Positions 1 to 10,652 of a stretch of DNA of 64,000 nucleotides are shown piece after piece; position 1 is the first letter of the stretch, and each line of letters starts with the position of its first letter. The DNA comes from Pythium myriotylum (lineage: Eukaryota; Oomycota; Peronosporomycetes; Pythiales; Pythiaceae): NCBI GenBank assembly GCA_023091665.1, contig JALJCQ010000024.1, forward strand, positions 1,054,001-1,118,000, in the 5' to 3' direction. Both the position numbers and the translations under genes were made by a program. Below the pieces are notes generated by a model, which had not been told where the DNA came from, did no database searches, and saw only the letters and a list, made by a program, of their open reading frames with translations.

Positions 1-2
1 CT

Positions 3-131
3 ATCAACGTCACCTTCGACATGCGTCGGATCTTGTCGATTCCAGCGGATCAAGCTCTCCCAGCTGGCGTAAATGCAACCGCCGTTGTCGACCTGCGCAC
101 TGTCATGCATCAAGTCATGGATAGCATTTGA
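3..131 (+). pseudogene. C-terminal end of repeat-family protein R, cut by the window edge
   Basis: Reads AINVTFDMRRILSIPADQAL and onward through VVDLRTVMHQVMDSI to a TGA at 129-131. The same C-terminus occurs on the minus strand at 19851-20071 and 32137-32330, so this is another copy of family R described at 32137-33015. The DNA after the stop is also related to that after the other two copies (a shared block resembling agttcacgatat followed by a gatcaatcac-like run). I cannot tell whether the rest of this copy, outside the window, is intact. No function is recognised. Confidence 0.75.
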
Positions 132-200
132 CATATGATGCGTCCGTACCGTGCAGTTCACGATATTCTGAGCGACCCGTCGGATAACTGCTTGCTTCGA

Positions 201-1150
201 TAGTAGATGATGAAGGTGAAATCTATTGAGCAATAAATGTACCCTAGTAGCTGTGACTCTTTGCGTTCCTTTGTTACAGTGGGTCAACTTGACTGTGAAG
301 CCAAGGGCTCTCGGAGCTGTCGTAAGAGCAGCGCGCAATCTCCAACCACAGTGATGTCGCTCCAGCCGTTGTCGAGCGCGGCTTGCAGTCCAAGGAGAAG
401 GCCGTGGTAGACGGCTTGGTTATTCGTGGTTGTCGCATCTGCGAGGCAGAAGCAGCGCTCCAAAGAATTTGAGGATCGGATCGTAGGCAAGATCGGCGCC
501 TCCTGGGCCAGAGATTCCGCGAGATCTCCCGTCGATGAAGAGGATTCGCGTGGCAGGGTCTGCCACTAATAGCAGGAGGGGGTCGAAGTCCGTGACGTCG
601 TCGAGTCGGTCGTGGAAGAGGGCGACGAGACGGGGCGCGTACTCTGGCAACTCTGGTCGGCTGAGACGGAGCGAGAGCGTGTCGAGCACTCGTTGGCAAA
701 TGGCGGTGTGATTAGCGAACGCTCGTCCGACCAGGCGCGGGAAGCGTCAGCCATAGTGTTTTGCCAAGCGTAGATGACTACAAGCTTTTCCAGCACGAGC
801 TGCTGCCAGACTGCCTGGAGGATTGGGAACGGGCCTCTCCGGCTGTAGGGGGACACTTGCGGAGTATGGGTAGCTCCCAGACCTTGGGCGTTGTGTTCGT
901 CCAGCAGCACTAAGCAGGATCCGAGTGGATCATCGCGCAGATACCAAGTGTCCTTGGCCTTGCCTTTCTCAACGAGATAGTTGGCGGGGTCGTGCTGGAG
1001 TAGAATATCAGGATAGCAGAACACGAGCGTATCGCAGAGTAGCCGGAAACTGGCGGTAGCTACGTAGGGGTAGATTGTGTCCTTGAGCCGGAACGAGCTT
1101 AGTAGACAAATTGGTTGCCGTTGCGCGGAACCATCGTACACTATCAACAT
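201..1150 (-). pseudogene. non-LTR retrotransposon remnant with RNase H domain
   Basis: On the minus strand one frame (689-420) reads RILFIDGRSRGISGPGGAD, a degenerate RNase HI start (DG-SRG-PGPGGA). A second frame (490-284) continues with TTTNNQAVYHGLLLGLQAAL and VVGDCALLLRQL, the RNase H middle. One frameshift near 440-480 separates them. Upstream minus-strand coding (1150-566) is not recognised but ends in the RNase H part, as expected for a retroelement polyprotein. At 201-253 lies a degenerate 3' tail related to 28530-28600: an agctactagg block, a ctcaatagatttcac block and a catcatc end. Clearly non-functional; the LINE assignment rests on RNase H plus the shared microsatellite-ending tail. 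Confidence 0.6.
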
Positions 1151-2405
1151 ATCCCTTTAAAAAACAGTTGTCACAACGAATGTAGCCCATCGTGCATTGC
1201 TTGAACTAAATATGAAACTACTGCTGCTGATATCAGTCGTGATGCACGTGCACGATAAGCGGATGACAGCAATGTGAGACGAATCAAGCGAGTTTTACTT
1301 TTTTTTCCTTTTCCGACAACCGACGCGTGAAGAGAACAAATCGAGTCCCGCCCCCTGAACGTTTCGTCCGAGCAGGTGCGCACAAACTCCACTCGCAGCT
1401 GCGATCCGCGCTCATTTCTACGAGCTGAGCACCAATACGAAAGGTCACAGCTTCGCTCATCTGTCATCTGTGACGACCTCACGCGCCATCTTGCTTGAAC
1501 TGACAAACAATCCTGGAGCAGTCAGTCCGAGTGGTCTTCACAAATATTTGGTGCCGTCGGCCGCTGTCTCATCTGGTGTTGCGTTCTTTTGAGACCGGCA
1601 AGGTGGACCACAGTTGCGAAGTCGATCGGAGATAGTCGAGCATACGTGTTTACCAATTCGTCGTCGCAAGCAATCAGCTCAATGAGCACATCCTTCCCGT
1701 CCCACCTTTTCTTTCACCACTGCTCTAATTCATAAAGGACTGACGGTCGGTGCGACAACTAATTGGACTGATCTTGAACACTCCTTGAACAGGCGATACG
1801 ACAGGATACCGTCGGTATCAAATTGCCACCCACAAGATCGATGCTATCAATCCAGGGGTTGATGACCAAGCAAGATCCATGCAGTACTGTACACCTCAGG
1901 CTTGGAACCTGGGATCCATGGTCCGTTGTAACCGTTGCCACGACCGACATCCTTCGATTTTTCTGGACAAAGAGAGGAGATGGGCTGTAATCGCGTTACG
2001 GTTTGACCTTTGCCGACTTCTCCAGCACCACCATCGAGACTTGTGATTCTCCATCCATGGAAAGAAATCCAGTTGGCGCTTGTTTGGGCTCTAGTCTGGG
2101 ATCGTACTTGGCGTCAAATGTTTTCTTGTCAAATGCGGCCGATATTGAGACACTGATTGATGCAACAGACATGCACCTGGGATTTTGAGCCCGACGGAAT
2201 TACATGCCGTGGCGTTTCGCGAGGCTCTCACGCGCCGCTTGCTGACTGTGGTGGCATGTTCTCATTGGTTGCGGGGTGAAACGCTTCTTTGCCAAGCGCG
2301 TATCCCGTCTTTCCCTCTCTCCCTACCTCTATCTAGGTCAGATGGATTTCCTTCGGCCAAGAGGCGTTCATTATCGAAGTTGACGTGGAAGAGAGAAGCT
2401 GGGGA
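1151..2405. other. intergenic stretch, nothing recognised
   Basis: No conserved coding signal, RNA gene or repeat was recognised here. The short open frames (for example 1759-1950 on minus, 2003-2188 on plus) have no recognisable domains. It probably contains the promoter and possibly a non-coding or unrecognised 5' exon of the kinase that follows. Confidence 0.4.
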
Positions 2406-3344
2406 ATGGAGTATCGAGTCAAACGTGTGCTCTGTGAGGCACAGTACGGCGACATTCTACTGTGCGAAGTCCCGACTGGCATCAAATCGGCTGATCACAC
2501 AAGTCCGACTGTCCTTGACAGTGGGGAGATAGATCTGGTGGTCGTGAAACAAATCTCTTGGTCGCTTGTCCATGCCAGACAAGAGAGCAAAGGTGATGCA
2601 GGCAAGAGGATGATGCAGCTCAGTGACGACCCAATGATTGAAGTCGACATAGCTGCTAGGATTTGTGCCGCGGGCAACCACAAGAACATCGTGCGGTATT
2701 ACAACGCCTTGCATGACGACCACGAGTCCTTCGGCATTGTCATGGAGTACTGCAATGAAGGAGATTTGCTCAAGCGATTAGACCAACTCCCAGGTAATCG
2801 GCTTGTCGAATCCGAGGCTCTCGCGGTATTGCGGCAGATTGCCAGTGGTCTACTTTTTTTACACGATGTCGTTGGCGTTGCGCACCGCGACGTGAGCCTA
2901 GAGAACGTGATGATTCATAACGGGGTTTGCAAGCTCGGAGATTTTGGACTAAGCGCCCAAATCAAAGAAGAATCGTGTGGAGGGCAATCATTGCGACGAG
3001 CAGTACAAGGAAGAGTTGGAAAACTCGGGTACATGGCCCCAGAGGTCGCAAGTGGGCAAGCATATGACCCTGTACTGGCTGATGTGTGGTCGCTTGGAAT
3101 CGTGTTCTTCATCCTGCTCACTGGGTCGCCATTGGTTGAGATGGCATCGTTTGAGTCGCCGACTTTTCGTGCGTTCAGCCGCCTCGGACTTCGCCGCGTG
3201 CTCATGGATTGGAACATGACTGATGATTTTTGCGACGAGACTATTGCCTTGGCAGACCGAATGCTGCAAATCGACCCATGTGATCGAATTTCAATTAGAG
3301 GGATTCTAAGTCATCCCGTCTTCGGCACGGTTGGGGTGGTGTGA
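2406..3344 (+). CDS. serine/threonine protein kinase
   Basis: A 312-aa single-domain kinase from the first in-frame ATG; an in-frame GTG lies 21 nt upstream. It shows the VAIK-type lysine (VVVKQIS, about residue 48), the hinge (VMEYCNEGDLLKRL), the catalytic loop HRDVSLENVM, DFG (GDFGLSAQ), the APE motif (GYMAPEVASG) and the subdomain IX Asp (ADVWSLGIVFFILLTG). All catalytic residues are present, so activity is expected. The glycine-rich loop is poor (LCEAQYGDILLC), and an extra N-terminal exon could supply a better one. The HRDxxxEN loop has Val-Ser where most kinases have Leu-Lys. Oomycetes have many such stand-alone kinases; substrate unknown. It is convergent with the coiled-coil gene, whose stop lies 152 bp away. 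Confidence 0.85.
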   Translation: MEYRVKRVLCEAQYGDILLCEVPTGIKSADHTSPTVLDSGEIDLVVVKQISWSLVHARQESKGDAGKRMMQLSDDPMIEVDIAARICAAGNHKNIVRYYNALHDDHESFGIVMEYCNEGDLLKRLDQLPGNRLVESEALAVLRQIASGLLFLHDVVGVAHRDVSLENVMIHNGVCKLGDFGLSAQIKEESCGGQSLRRAVQGRVGKLGYMAPEVASGQAYDPVLADVWSLGIVFFILLTGSPLVEMASFESPTFRAFSRLGLRRVLMDWNMTDDFCDETIALADRMLQIDPCDRISIRGILSHPVFGTVGVV

Positions 3345-3495
3345 AGCGTCTAAGACAGAGACGGGAGGGAGGGGGGAGAAGGCAGCTAATAGAGACAAAA
3401 TAGAGCGCGTAGTCGGCTCCATAGTGTTACGATTTGTTCAAAAAACATTGTACCTCCAGCTTTGTAAATCGCAGAAACGTTCGAATTCTCAGTCG

Positions 3496-6126
3496 TCATC
3501 TATGACGCGAGTAAATCCAATTGGCTTTCTCTCGTCGATTCTGTTGCAGATCGTGGATCACTTGCTTCACATTATGCAGTCTATCATTCCTTCCTCTGCC
3601 GTGAAGTCTAGTTTCAACAGATTTTGAGTAATCGCGACTGGTCTTGCAGTTCATGTCGTCAGATCGATCTTGATTTCTTGGACGTAGCGTTGGGATCCAT
3701 TCATCGCTCTGATTATCTGGTAGCAAACGACCTCGAATGCTTGCTGTGTTCTTGGTAGGAGACCATCGATTCCTCGACCAGAAGCCATCGTGGGGGACAT
3801 TGGCTTGATAACCGCTGGGTGGACGCAAGGGAATCTCTTTTTCATTCGAAAACCATGGCCCCTGATACCCACTCGCAATTTCTAGTTGCGGGTTGCTCCC
3901 TCTCTCAAACATTGAGTCTTTGTAGATTAGTGGAACTAGTTGGGGTGTTTCAAATAACGTTTTCACACGCTGGATTCTTTCTCTTGAGAAGGCGTCAGTC
4001 ACGGGTGATGAGCTTCTGTCTGTTGGCTCATAATGTGCTTTCCAAGTAGAGTCTATTGCTTCATCAAGGCGATCTATCGCGCTGGTTTCTTGTGTAGCTG
4101 CTCGGAGTTGTAAGTCAACCTCACCAACCCAAGACAGATCTTCGATTGATGATAATCCCATCACCCGTTGTCGAGCTGATGCTGCATTAGCCTCCATCTC
4201 TTCTTGCCTCCGCTTGTCTTCCGCTCGTCTTTTATCCTCGACTGCAGTCTCTTCCTCGACGCGTTTGCGGTGCGATTCCTTCTCTTCCGCTTCTTTCTTA
4301 TCAATCGATAGTGCGTGCTTTAGTTTCAGTATTGTCAAGTCCAGTCTGTCCACAATTTCTGTTTTCACGATATCGGGATATGGTACGCCTAAATCATCAT
4401 TTTCAGCAGCTTCATCCGCTTCAAGGTCGCCGGTATTTTGTTGCTCCAGATGAAAGGTTGAACGATGCCAATCGACTGCTCTCGGCTCCACGGGCATATG
4501 CATCGACTCTTCAATCTCTCTAGCTCGCCGTAACGCATGATCCCTGAGGTTCGACATGCTACGATCAATGGAAGAGATGTCTGTACAAAAACCGCTCCCT
4601 TGATGAAAGTGTCCCTGGCCAATAGTCTCAGCAAGTTCAAGGCGAAGGAGGGCTTCATGAATATCCTGCTCGGAGGTAAACAGTCTACCTCTTAGGGGTA
4701 TCAACTTCAATATTTCTTCGTCGTGTTTACGTAGGTCGGCATCAGCGGCAGCTTTCATCTCTTCTTCGCTCTTCCTTTTTGCTTCCTCAGCCGCCTTTGC
4801 TTCAGCTGCGGCGTCTTCTTTAGCCTTGAGTTCAGCTTCGCGCTGCCTTGTCAAGTTTCCAAATGTCTGTTCGAGTTGATCAACAATTGACTGCGTTGCA
4901 GCTGGAATCTCAAGCTTAGCAGCAGCTTTCTCATCAGCAACTGCCACCTTTGCTTCCTCCTTATCCATTTCTTGCCTCATCAATTCAAATGGGCGGAGAG
5001 CAATCAGCAGACTTTTGTCGATGGTGTCAACGGCTTCGCGTAGAGAGCCGATGTTGGCAGCAGGGCCTTCCTCTTTCTTCTTCCTCTCTTCAACATCGCG
5101 TTGTTCCTTTGCCGCTGCTTCTTCTGCCTTCTTCTTCTCTTGTTCTTTGGCAAGGTTATCCTTCATTACCCGCAGCTCCATAGCAAACGAATCCTCTAGG
5201 TCCAAATTAGATGCGCTAGTCGCTATGTCGTAGCGCCGATGCATAATCGATTGCACGGGCTCAAGCTTGAATGGGGAAGGCGAATTCGGCTGAGCAAAAT
5301 CTGCCGATTCACCTCGCTCATCAGAGTTAGATCCACGGAAACGAGTAGTCTTTCGGAGCTCACGATCAATGGCCTCGTTTGTACTGGAAAGTCGCAACGA
5401 ACGCTGATCTCTCTGCTCGAATGAAGACGACACGAGTCTATTGAACTTGATGAGGTCTCGAGAGATCAGATCGTCCACAGAGACATCACCCGCATCATCC
5501 GAATCTGGCGCTTCGATCTCGTCAAGTGCAGATGACTTTGTTGATTCACCAGAGGAAGACTGAGGTGACCGTTGTCGAGACGTCGCTTTGTTGGGGACTT
5601 TGAGTTGTGCGCTTGACGTCAGTCGAGTGAGTTCCATCGGCGAGGCAAGCTTTGATCGCGTGTTGAGTCCTCCTTGAACGCGGCTCACCGATCTCATTTC
5701 GCTCGCTGCCTTGGTTTTCCTCGGGGCTCCAATAGATAGCGACGGCTTCGGTCGAGGTGCATTGGTAAGCTTGGGCATTGGCGACACGCCCACACCATCT
5801 CCGTCACTGTCGCTTCCCTCTTTCGTTGCGCTCTCCCTCTTGCTCGTCGGGAATGTACCTCCAGTCGGCCTCGAGCGTCGTTCAGCTTCGTTTCTCCCCG
5901 TAAAAAGCGTGAACGACGACGCGCTCGCACGAAAACTGTCGATCAGCTCTTCCAGTGACGAATCCGGCGCTTCGTACCGCGGCCGCGGCTTCCCTCGCGA
6001 CGACGGCGGCGACGTCAGTCGGAAGGACGAGTCGGAGCCAAGCGATGTGGACACGAGCGCCGCCGCGTAGCCTCGCCTGGAGGCCGCGCCGTCATCTACC
6101 ACGGAGCCTGCTCCATGTTTCCCCAT
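3496..6126 (-). CDS. large coiled-coil protein of unknown function
   Basis: An uninterrupted 876-aa frame from an ATG at 6126. The first ~300 residues are Ser/Pro/Arg-rich and low in order. Two strongly charged Lys/Glu-rich stretches follow (around residues 310-350 with EQEKKKAEEAAAKEQRD, and around 415-470 with KAKEDAAAEAKAAEEAKRK), then a third near 620-650, all of coiled-coil type. The C-terminus is basic and aromatic (RYSKS-like, WIYSRHR end). No catalytic domain is seen. Length and composition suggest a cytoskeletal, centrosomal or scaffold protein, which is inference only. The intact long frame and codon use argue for a real gene. Confidence 0.7.
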   Translation of the reverse strand: MGKHGAGSVVDDGAASRRGYAAALVSTSLGSDSSFRLTSPPSSRGKPRPRYEAPDSSLEELIDSFRASASSFTLFTGRNEAERRSRPTGGTFPTSKRESATKEGSDSDGDGVGVSPMPKLTNAPRPKPSLSIGAPRKTKAASEMRSVSRVQGGLNTRSKLASPMELTRLTSSAQLKVPNKATSRQRSPQSSSGESTKSSALDEIEAPDSDDAGDVSVDDLISRDLIKFNRLVSSSFEQRDQRSLRLSSTNEAIDRELRKTTRFRGSNSDERGESADFAQPNSPSPFKLEPVQSIMHRRYDIATSASNLDLEDSFAMELRVMKDNLAKEQEKKKAEEAAAKEQRDVEERKKKEEGPAANIGSLREAVDTIDKSLLIALRPFELMRQEMDKEEAKVAVADEKAAAKLEIPAATQSIVDQLEQTFGNLTRQREAELKAKEDAAAEAKAAEEAKRKSEEEMKAAADADLRKHDEEILKLIPLRGRLFTSEQDIHEALLRLELAETIGQGHFHQGSGFCTDISSIDRSMSNLRDHALRRAREIEESMHMPVEPRAVDWHRSTFHLEQQNTGDLEADEAAENDDLGVPYPDIVKTEIVDRLDLTILKLKHALSIDKKEAEEKESHRKRVEEETAVEDKRRAEDKRRQEEMEANAASARQRVMGLSSIEDLSWVGEVDLQLRAATQETSAIDRLDEAIDSTWKAHYEPTDRSSSPVTDAFSRERIQRVKTLFETPQLVPLIYKDSMFERGSNPQLEIASGYQGPWFSNEKEIPLRPPSGYQANVPHDGFWSRNRWSPTKNTASIRGRLLPDNQSDEWIPTLRPRNQDRSDDMNCKTSRDYSKSVETRLHGRGRNDRLHNVKQVIHDLQQNRREKANWIYSRHR

Positions 6127-6412
6127 GCTTTCTCCCTTTCCCCATTCGGAGGTTTCCCTTGTGGCGGTTTCACCAACTTCAAGACCATCACTCTTTCTCT
6201 CGGTTTTTATCTGAAGCGTAAGAGTAGAGTGATGGTAGTTCCGGTTCTACGAGAGAATCAAGATCCGTACTTGAGAGGATTGTCACAGTACACCATGGAT
6301 TCCGCCTCGGTTGAAGTGCGTGCATGCAAACACAGGTTCTGTTCACATTCACGGATTGACCTTCCCACGGATACCCGGCCTTTTACGAGAGAGAGAGAGA
6401 GAGAGAGAGAGC

Positions 6413-8176
6413 ATGTCGACGTCGCCTCCGCCCGAGAAGAAGGCCAAGACCGAGGACGTGGACGCCGAGGGAGAGGCGCGCGTCGAGTACCTGCGCTCGC
6501 TGCCGTCCGTGCGCGAGACGTGCCAGCGCGTGCTCGCGCTCGCCAAGGAGGACAAGCTGCCCAACTTTGCCGTCGCGCTTGACAAGATCGACGCCGTGGC
6601 CGACTACGTCGTCAACATCATCCGCGAAGGGTACCCGGACAACGAGGCCGGCGTGCCGTTCCACTCGCGCTGGCGCCACTTCGAGACGGGCAACCCCGAG
6701 CGCGCGCCCAAGGTTGGTCACGAACGAACCAGAGAGCACGGGAAGAATGTGGGACTGGAACTGATGGTGCGGACTCTTTGTCGTGTAGCTGACGGCGAGC
6801 TGGACGTGCGACGAGAAGGAGAAGGCGCGTCGCCTGATTGATCTCGCGCTCGTGAGTGTGTTGCTGGATGCTGGCGCGGGCCCTACGTGGAAGTTCAAGG
6901 AGCCGGGCACGGAGGACTTTTACAGCCGAAGCGAAGGCTTGGGTATTGCGAGCTTCCACATGTTCACGAACGGCGACTTTTCCTCGGACCCGGAAGGCGC
7001 TCCTCATCGCGCCGACGCCGAGGCGTTGATCAACTTGTCGGATGATGCGATCGCCAAGGCGTTCCAAGTGGTGCGTTTGCCGTTCACGACTCTTAACACC
7101 TGTATATGCTCACATCATGTGTAAAGGATGAAACGAGCAACCCACTTGTCGGCTGCGCGGGTCGAACAGATCTTTTGAAGGTAAGTTGAACTTGGGTTGT
7201 GTTACCGACCAGACATTTCTCGTATTGACAAGCAACTGCATGACTGAAGCGACTTGGGAAGAGCATCAAGGCGCATCCGGAGTACTTCGGAGGCGAGGAT
7301 GGGACACCTGCTCGACCTGGCAACCTTGTCGATTACTTGTTCCAGCACAAGAATGCCGACAATGAGATTTCGATCACGGTTCTATGGAAGGGTATCATCT
7401 ACGGGCTTCAGGATATTTGGCCCGAGAGCCGAACCCGAATTGCGGGCAAGAACATGGGCGACGTCTGGGAACTCTCGTAGGTGGATTGTTCCAGGTATCT
7501 ATTGACTTCCTTAGGTTCTGAGTGTGTTCTCAATTGGCATTCAGCTACCTACCAGACGATGCGAAGGCTGGCAAGCACGTGAGCTTCCACAAGCTGTCGC
7601 AGTGGCTCACGTATTCTCTCATGGAGCCCCTTCAGGTCCGTACCACTTTGAAATGCACCGCGTGACTATCCCTTGTTGATGTGATGACATCTTTGTCATC
7701 TATTAGGATGCCGGTTTGAAGATCACTGATCTGAAGTACATGACGGGTGAGTCCACTGCCATGGCTGTACCCATTACAACCAACTAATCTCGCGTGAAGG
7801 TCTACCCGAGTACCGAAACGGTGGTCTCCTCGTCGACCTCGGCGTGCTGGAGCCCAAGAAACCCGAAATCCTCACGGATTCCTTCGACCCGAGCTCCGAG
7901 GTCATCGTCGAGTGGCGCGCGCTCACAGTCGCGCTTCTGGACGAGATCCACAAGGTCATTCTCGACCAGCTCAAGCTTACGGCCGACGTCTTCCCGCTCG
8001 TCAAGGTTTGTTGCTCGCGAGGGTGTCCTCCTTATCGATCGGCACTAAACGACTCGGATGTCTTCGCACAGATGCTTGAAGGTGGGAGCTGGAAAGCTGG
8101 GCGTGTCATCGCGAAAGAAAAGCGCCCCGACGGCAGCCCGCCCATCAAGATCCAGAGCGACGGCACGGTCTTTTGA
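6413..8176 (+). CDS. URC4: DUF1688 protein, uracil catabolism protein 4-like, eight exons
   Basis: I placed eight exons by reading frame and GT/AG sites: 6413-6712, 6789-7070, 7127-7180, 7250-7476, 7545-7635, 7707-7746, 7800-8005 and 8072-8176, giving 434 aa. Family hallmarks include LTASWTCDEKEKARRL, VSVLLDAGAGPTWKF, RSEGLGIASFHMF, FSSDP, NPLVGCAGR and a conserved ADVFPLV near the end. This is the Urg3/URC4 (DUF1688) family, required with URC1 for the fungal URC route of uracil degradation; its own reaction is not settled. The ATG directly follows a (GA)n run at 6387-6411 in the probable 5' UTR. Upstream in-frame coding exists, but alignment to the family favours the 6413 ATG. Introns are 56-76 bp. 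The neighbours are not uracil genes. Confidence 0.9.
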
Positions 8177-8665
8177 AAAAGGGGGGAGTTGTCTCCCCCG
8201 ACTGCCCACTGTCGCACGTGGCGTCATCGGCGTCGTTTCGTGAACCGTAGCTTATCCCTTTCGAGCGCAATCGGCCACGTCAAGCCGGGGCCGAAGTCGC
8301 GTAACCCCCGAATAGAAGGACGGGCGTAACCGTCTGGTCATTTCTGGGACAGTGGAGGGGGCAGCCCGGAACCGGTTTCCCGGGCGGTATTTTGACCGCC
8401 GGCTGGCTGTTCTCCCCCGTAACACTTGAGCTTTTTGGTGGCGTTGGGGACGAAAGTGGCCGGAGCCCACTCGCCCGAACCTCGCTTCCTCTCTCTCTCT
8501 CTCACTCTCTCGCCGCCGCCCTTGCCGCTCGCCGCCCCTCTCTCCGCTCTCCGTGTGCTGTTTGTGTCGTCGTTGGCGTGAACCGTGGCGTGTCAGCTCC
8601 CTCTCCTCCTCCTTCCCCCCCCTCCGTCTCCGAAAACGAGTCCGACGTGGTGATTTGAACCAACC
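8177..8665. promoter_or_regulatory. URC4-CELF intergenic region with CT-rich leader
   Basis: 489 bp between the URC4 stop and the CELF start. It carries a pyrimidine-rich stretch (CT microsatellite about 8487-8512, then CCTCTCTCC and a C-run near 8610-8626) just upstream of the CELF ATG, which looks like a 5' UTR or core promoter of that gene. No specific binding site was identified. Confidence 0.35.
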
Positions 8666-10260
8666 ATGGACAACATGCACGACTACCACCAGCAGCTCCA
8701 GCAGCTCCACCACCACCACCACGCCGACGCCGGCTACGACGACAACGGCAGCGACTATGGCGCGCCCACCAACGGGCCCGTCAAGCTCTTTGTCGGCCAA
8801 GTGCCGCGCACCATGGAGGAAGACGACCTGCGCCCCGTGCTCGAGGTCTTTGGGCCGCTCGAAGACCTCGTGATCATCCGAGACAAACTCACGGGCGCGC
8901 ACCGCGGCTGTGCCTTCGCGTCGTTCTTCTCGCGCGACGCCGCCGAGAAGGCGGTCGAAGAGCTCCACAACAAGGTCACGCTCCCCAACGTACGTGGCTC
9001 GGTCTCTTGTATCTTCCACGGGATGAGAGACACCCACTGACTCCTTTGCTTGTTTCTCTTATGGGGATGCAGTCTATTAACCCGCTCCAGGTGCGACCGG
9101 CCGAGGGCCAGCAGGGCGCCTCGCAGGAGCACAAGCTCTTCATCGGCATGATCCCCAAGACTGCGGACGAGGCCGCCATCCGAGAGGTCTTCGCGCCCTT
9201 CGGTGCGATCGAAGAGGTCTACATTCTACGCCACCCGACCACGGGCATCAGCAAGGGCTGCGCGTTCCTCAAGTACAAGGAACGCCAGTCGGCCATCGAT
9301 GCCATCCAGCAGGTCAATGGCATTCTCACCATGGACCGCGGCACCTCGGCGCTCGTGGTCAAGTTCGCTGACAGTCGCCGCCAGCGATTGCAGCGCGCGC
9401 GCAACCTCGCGGCGGCCGCAGCGGCCTACTGGCCGTTGCCCCCACAGGCGGCGGCGGCGGCGGCGGGGCTCCCATTCCCGCAGTTGCAGCAGCTCCAGCA
9501 GCAGTACATGCAGCAGATGCAGGCCTTCGGCGCTCAGACCGGTCTCAACGCCGCGGCGGCGGCCGCCGCCGCCGCTGCTGCGGCTGCAGCCACCCCAGGA
9601 AGCCCATCGAACTCGTTCATGTACTACAACCCGTACGCCTTCGCTGGTAACGCCTACGGCTTGAACGGCCTCCCCAACATGGGCTTCGACGCGCCTAACG
9701 GTGGTCTTCCGATGGGCCTTCCGACGGCGCCAACGGGTACAATTGGCTCGCCGAGCTCGGCGGCCGCTGCGGCGGCGGCGGTGCTCAGCGGCGTGGAGGC
9801 CGCGGCCAAGGCCTCGCGTACCAGCAGCCAGCTTGAAGGCCCGACGGGCGCCAACTTGTTTATCTACCACTTGCCGCACGATCTCACGGACGCCGATTTG
9901 GCGACGGCGTTCGCGCCGTTCGGTACGGTTATTAGTGCCAAGGTGTACATGGACAAGATCACGGGCGAGAGCAAGGGCTTCGGCTTTGTGAGCTACGACT
10001 CGCCCGAGGCTGCGGACGCAGCGATCGCGAGCATGAACGGCTTCCAGATCGGCTCGAAGCGTTTGAAGGTGCAGCACAAGCGAGTCCACCACCGCAGCGA
10101 CTACGGCGTCCCGGCGAGCCACGACGACCTGGCCCACGCCGCGAGCCTCGAGTACACCCGTCTCTCGGGTATCGGCGGCGACTCGGGCTCGGACAGCGGT
10201 GCCCCGAACGGCACGGACTCGCTCGAGGCGGCCGTGCAGCAGCTGCGCATTGATGTGTAA
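8666..10260 (+). CDS. CELF/Bruno-like RNA-binding protein with three RRMs
   Basis: Two exons: 8666-8989 and 9073-10260, joined by an 83-bp GT-AG intron (donor gtacgt, acceptor tgcag), giving 503 aa. The order is a Gln/His-rich N-terminus, RRM1 (about 39-115, KLFVGQVP and RGCAFASF), RRM2 (about 128-208, KLFIGMIP and KGCAFLKY), a long linker with Ala runs (about 250-360) and Gln-rich parts, then RRM3 (about 371-448, NLFIYHLP and KGFGFVSY). Two tandem N-terminal RRMs plus a distant C-terminal RRM is the CELF/CUGBP/Bruno arrangement, which binds GU-rich RNA and acts in splicing, translation or mRNA decay. The Ala tracts are GCG/GCC-rich and may vary in length. Confidence 0.93.
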
Positions 10261-10652
10261 GCGGAGAGTGATGAAGACACTTGTGGTGCTGTTCGAGGTC
10301 CAGATACACGTGCCGTGGAACCCAGCGTGAAGAAAAGAAGCGTCGTCGTCGTCATCGTCACGAGAAGTTTGTTTCTGTTGTAAGCACGACCCTGCAGCAA
10401 CCTGACGAAGAGTGGAGAACATTGTGAAGAGAAGAAAACCCAACCAACAACAAAAAGAATACACCATATACAGAGCCAACACGAGGAGAAGAACCAACCG
10501 AAAACGAAAAGAAAGAAGCGACCGAGGAAGAGATAGGCAGCTAGGGACTATACTACGTTGTGTATGAGGCGTTCCGAGTAGAAGTACTTGCGCAAAAAAG
10601 GATGAGAATCGATACGTGCATTCATGATTGGACTTGAGCCTCCTCGTTTTCT

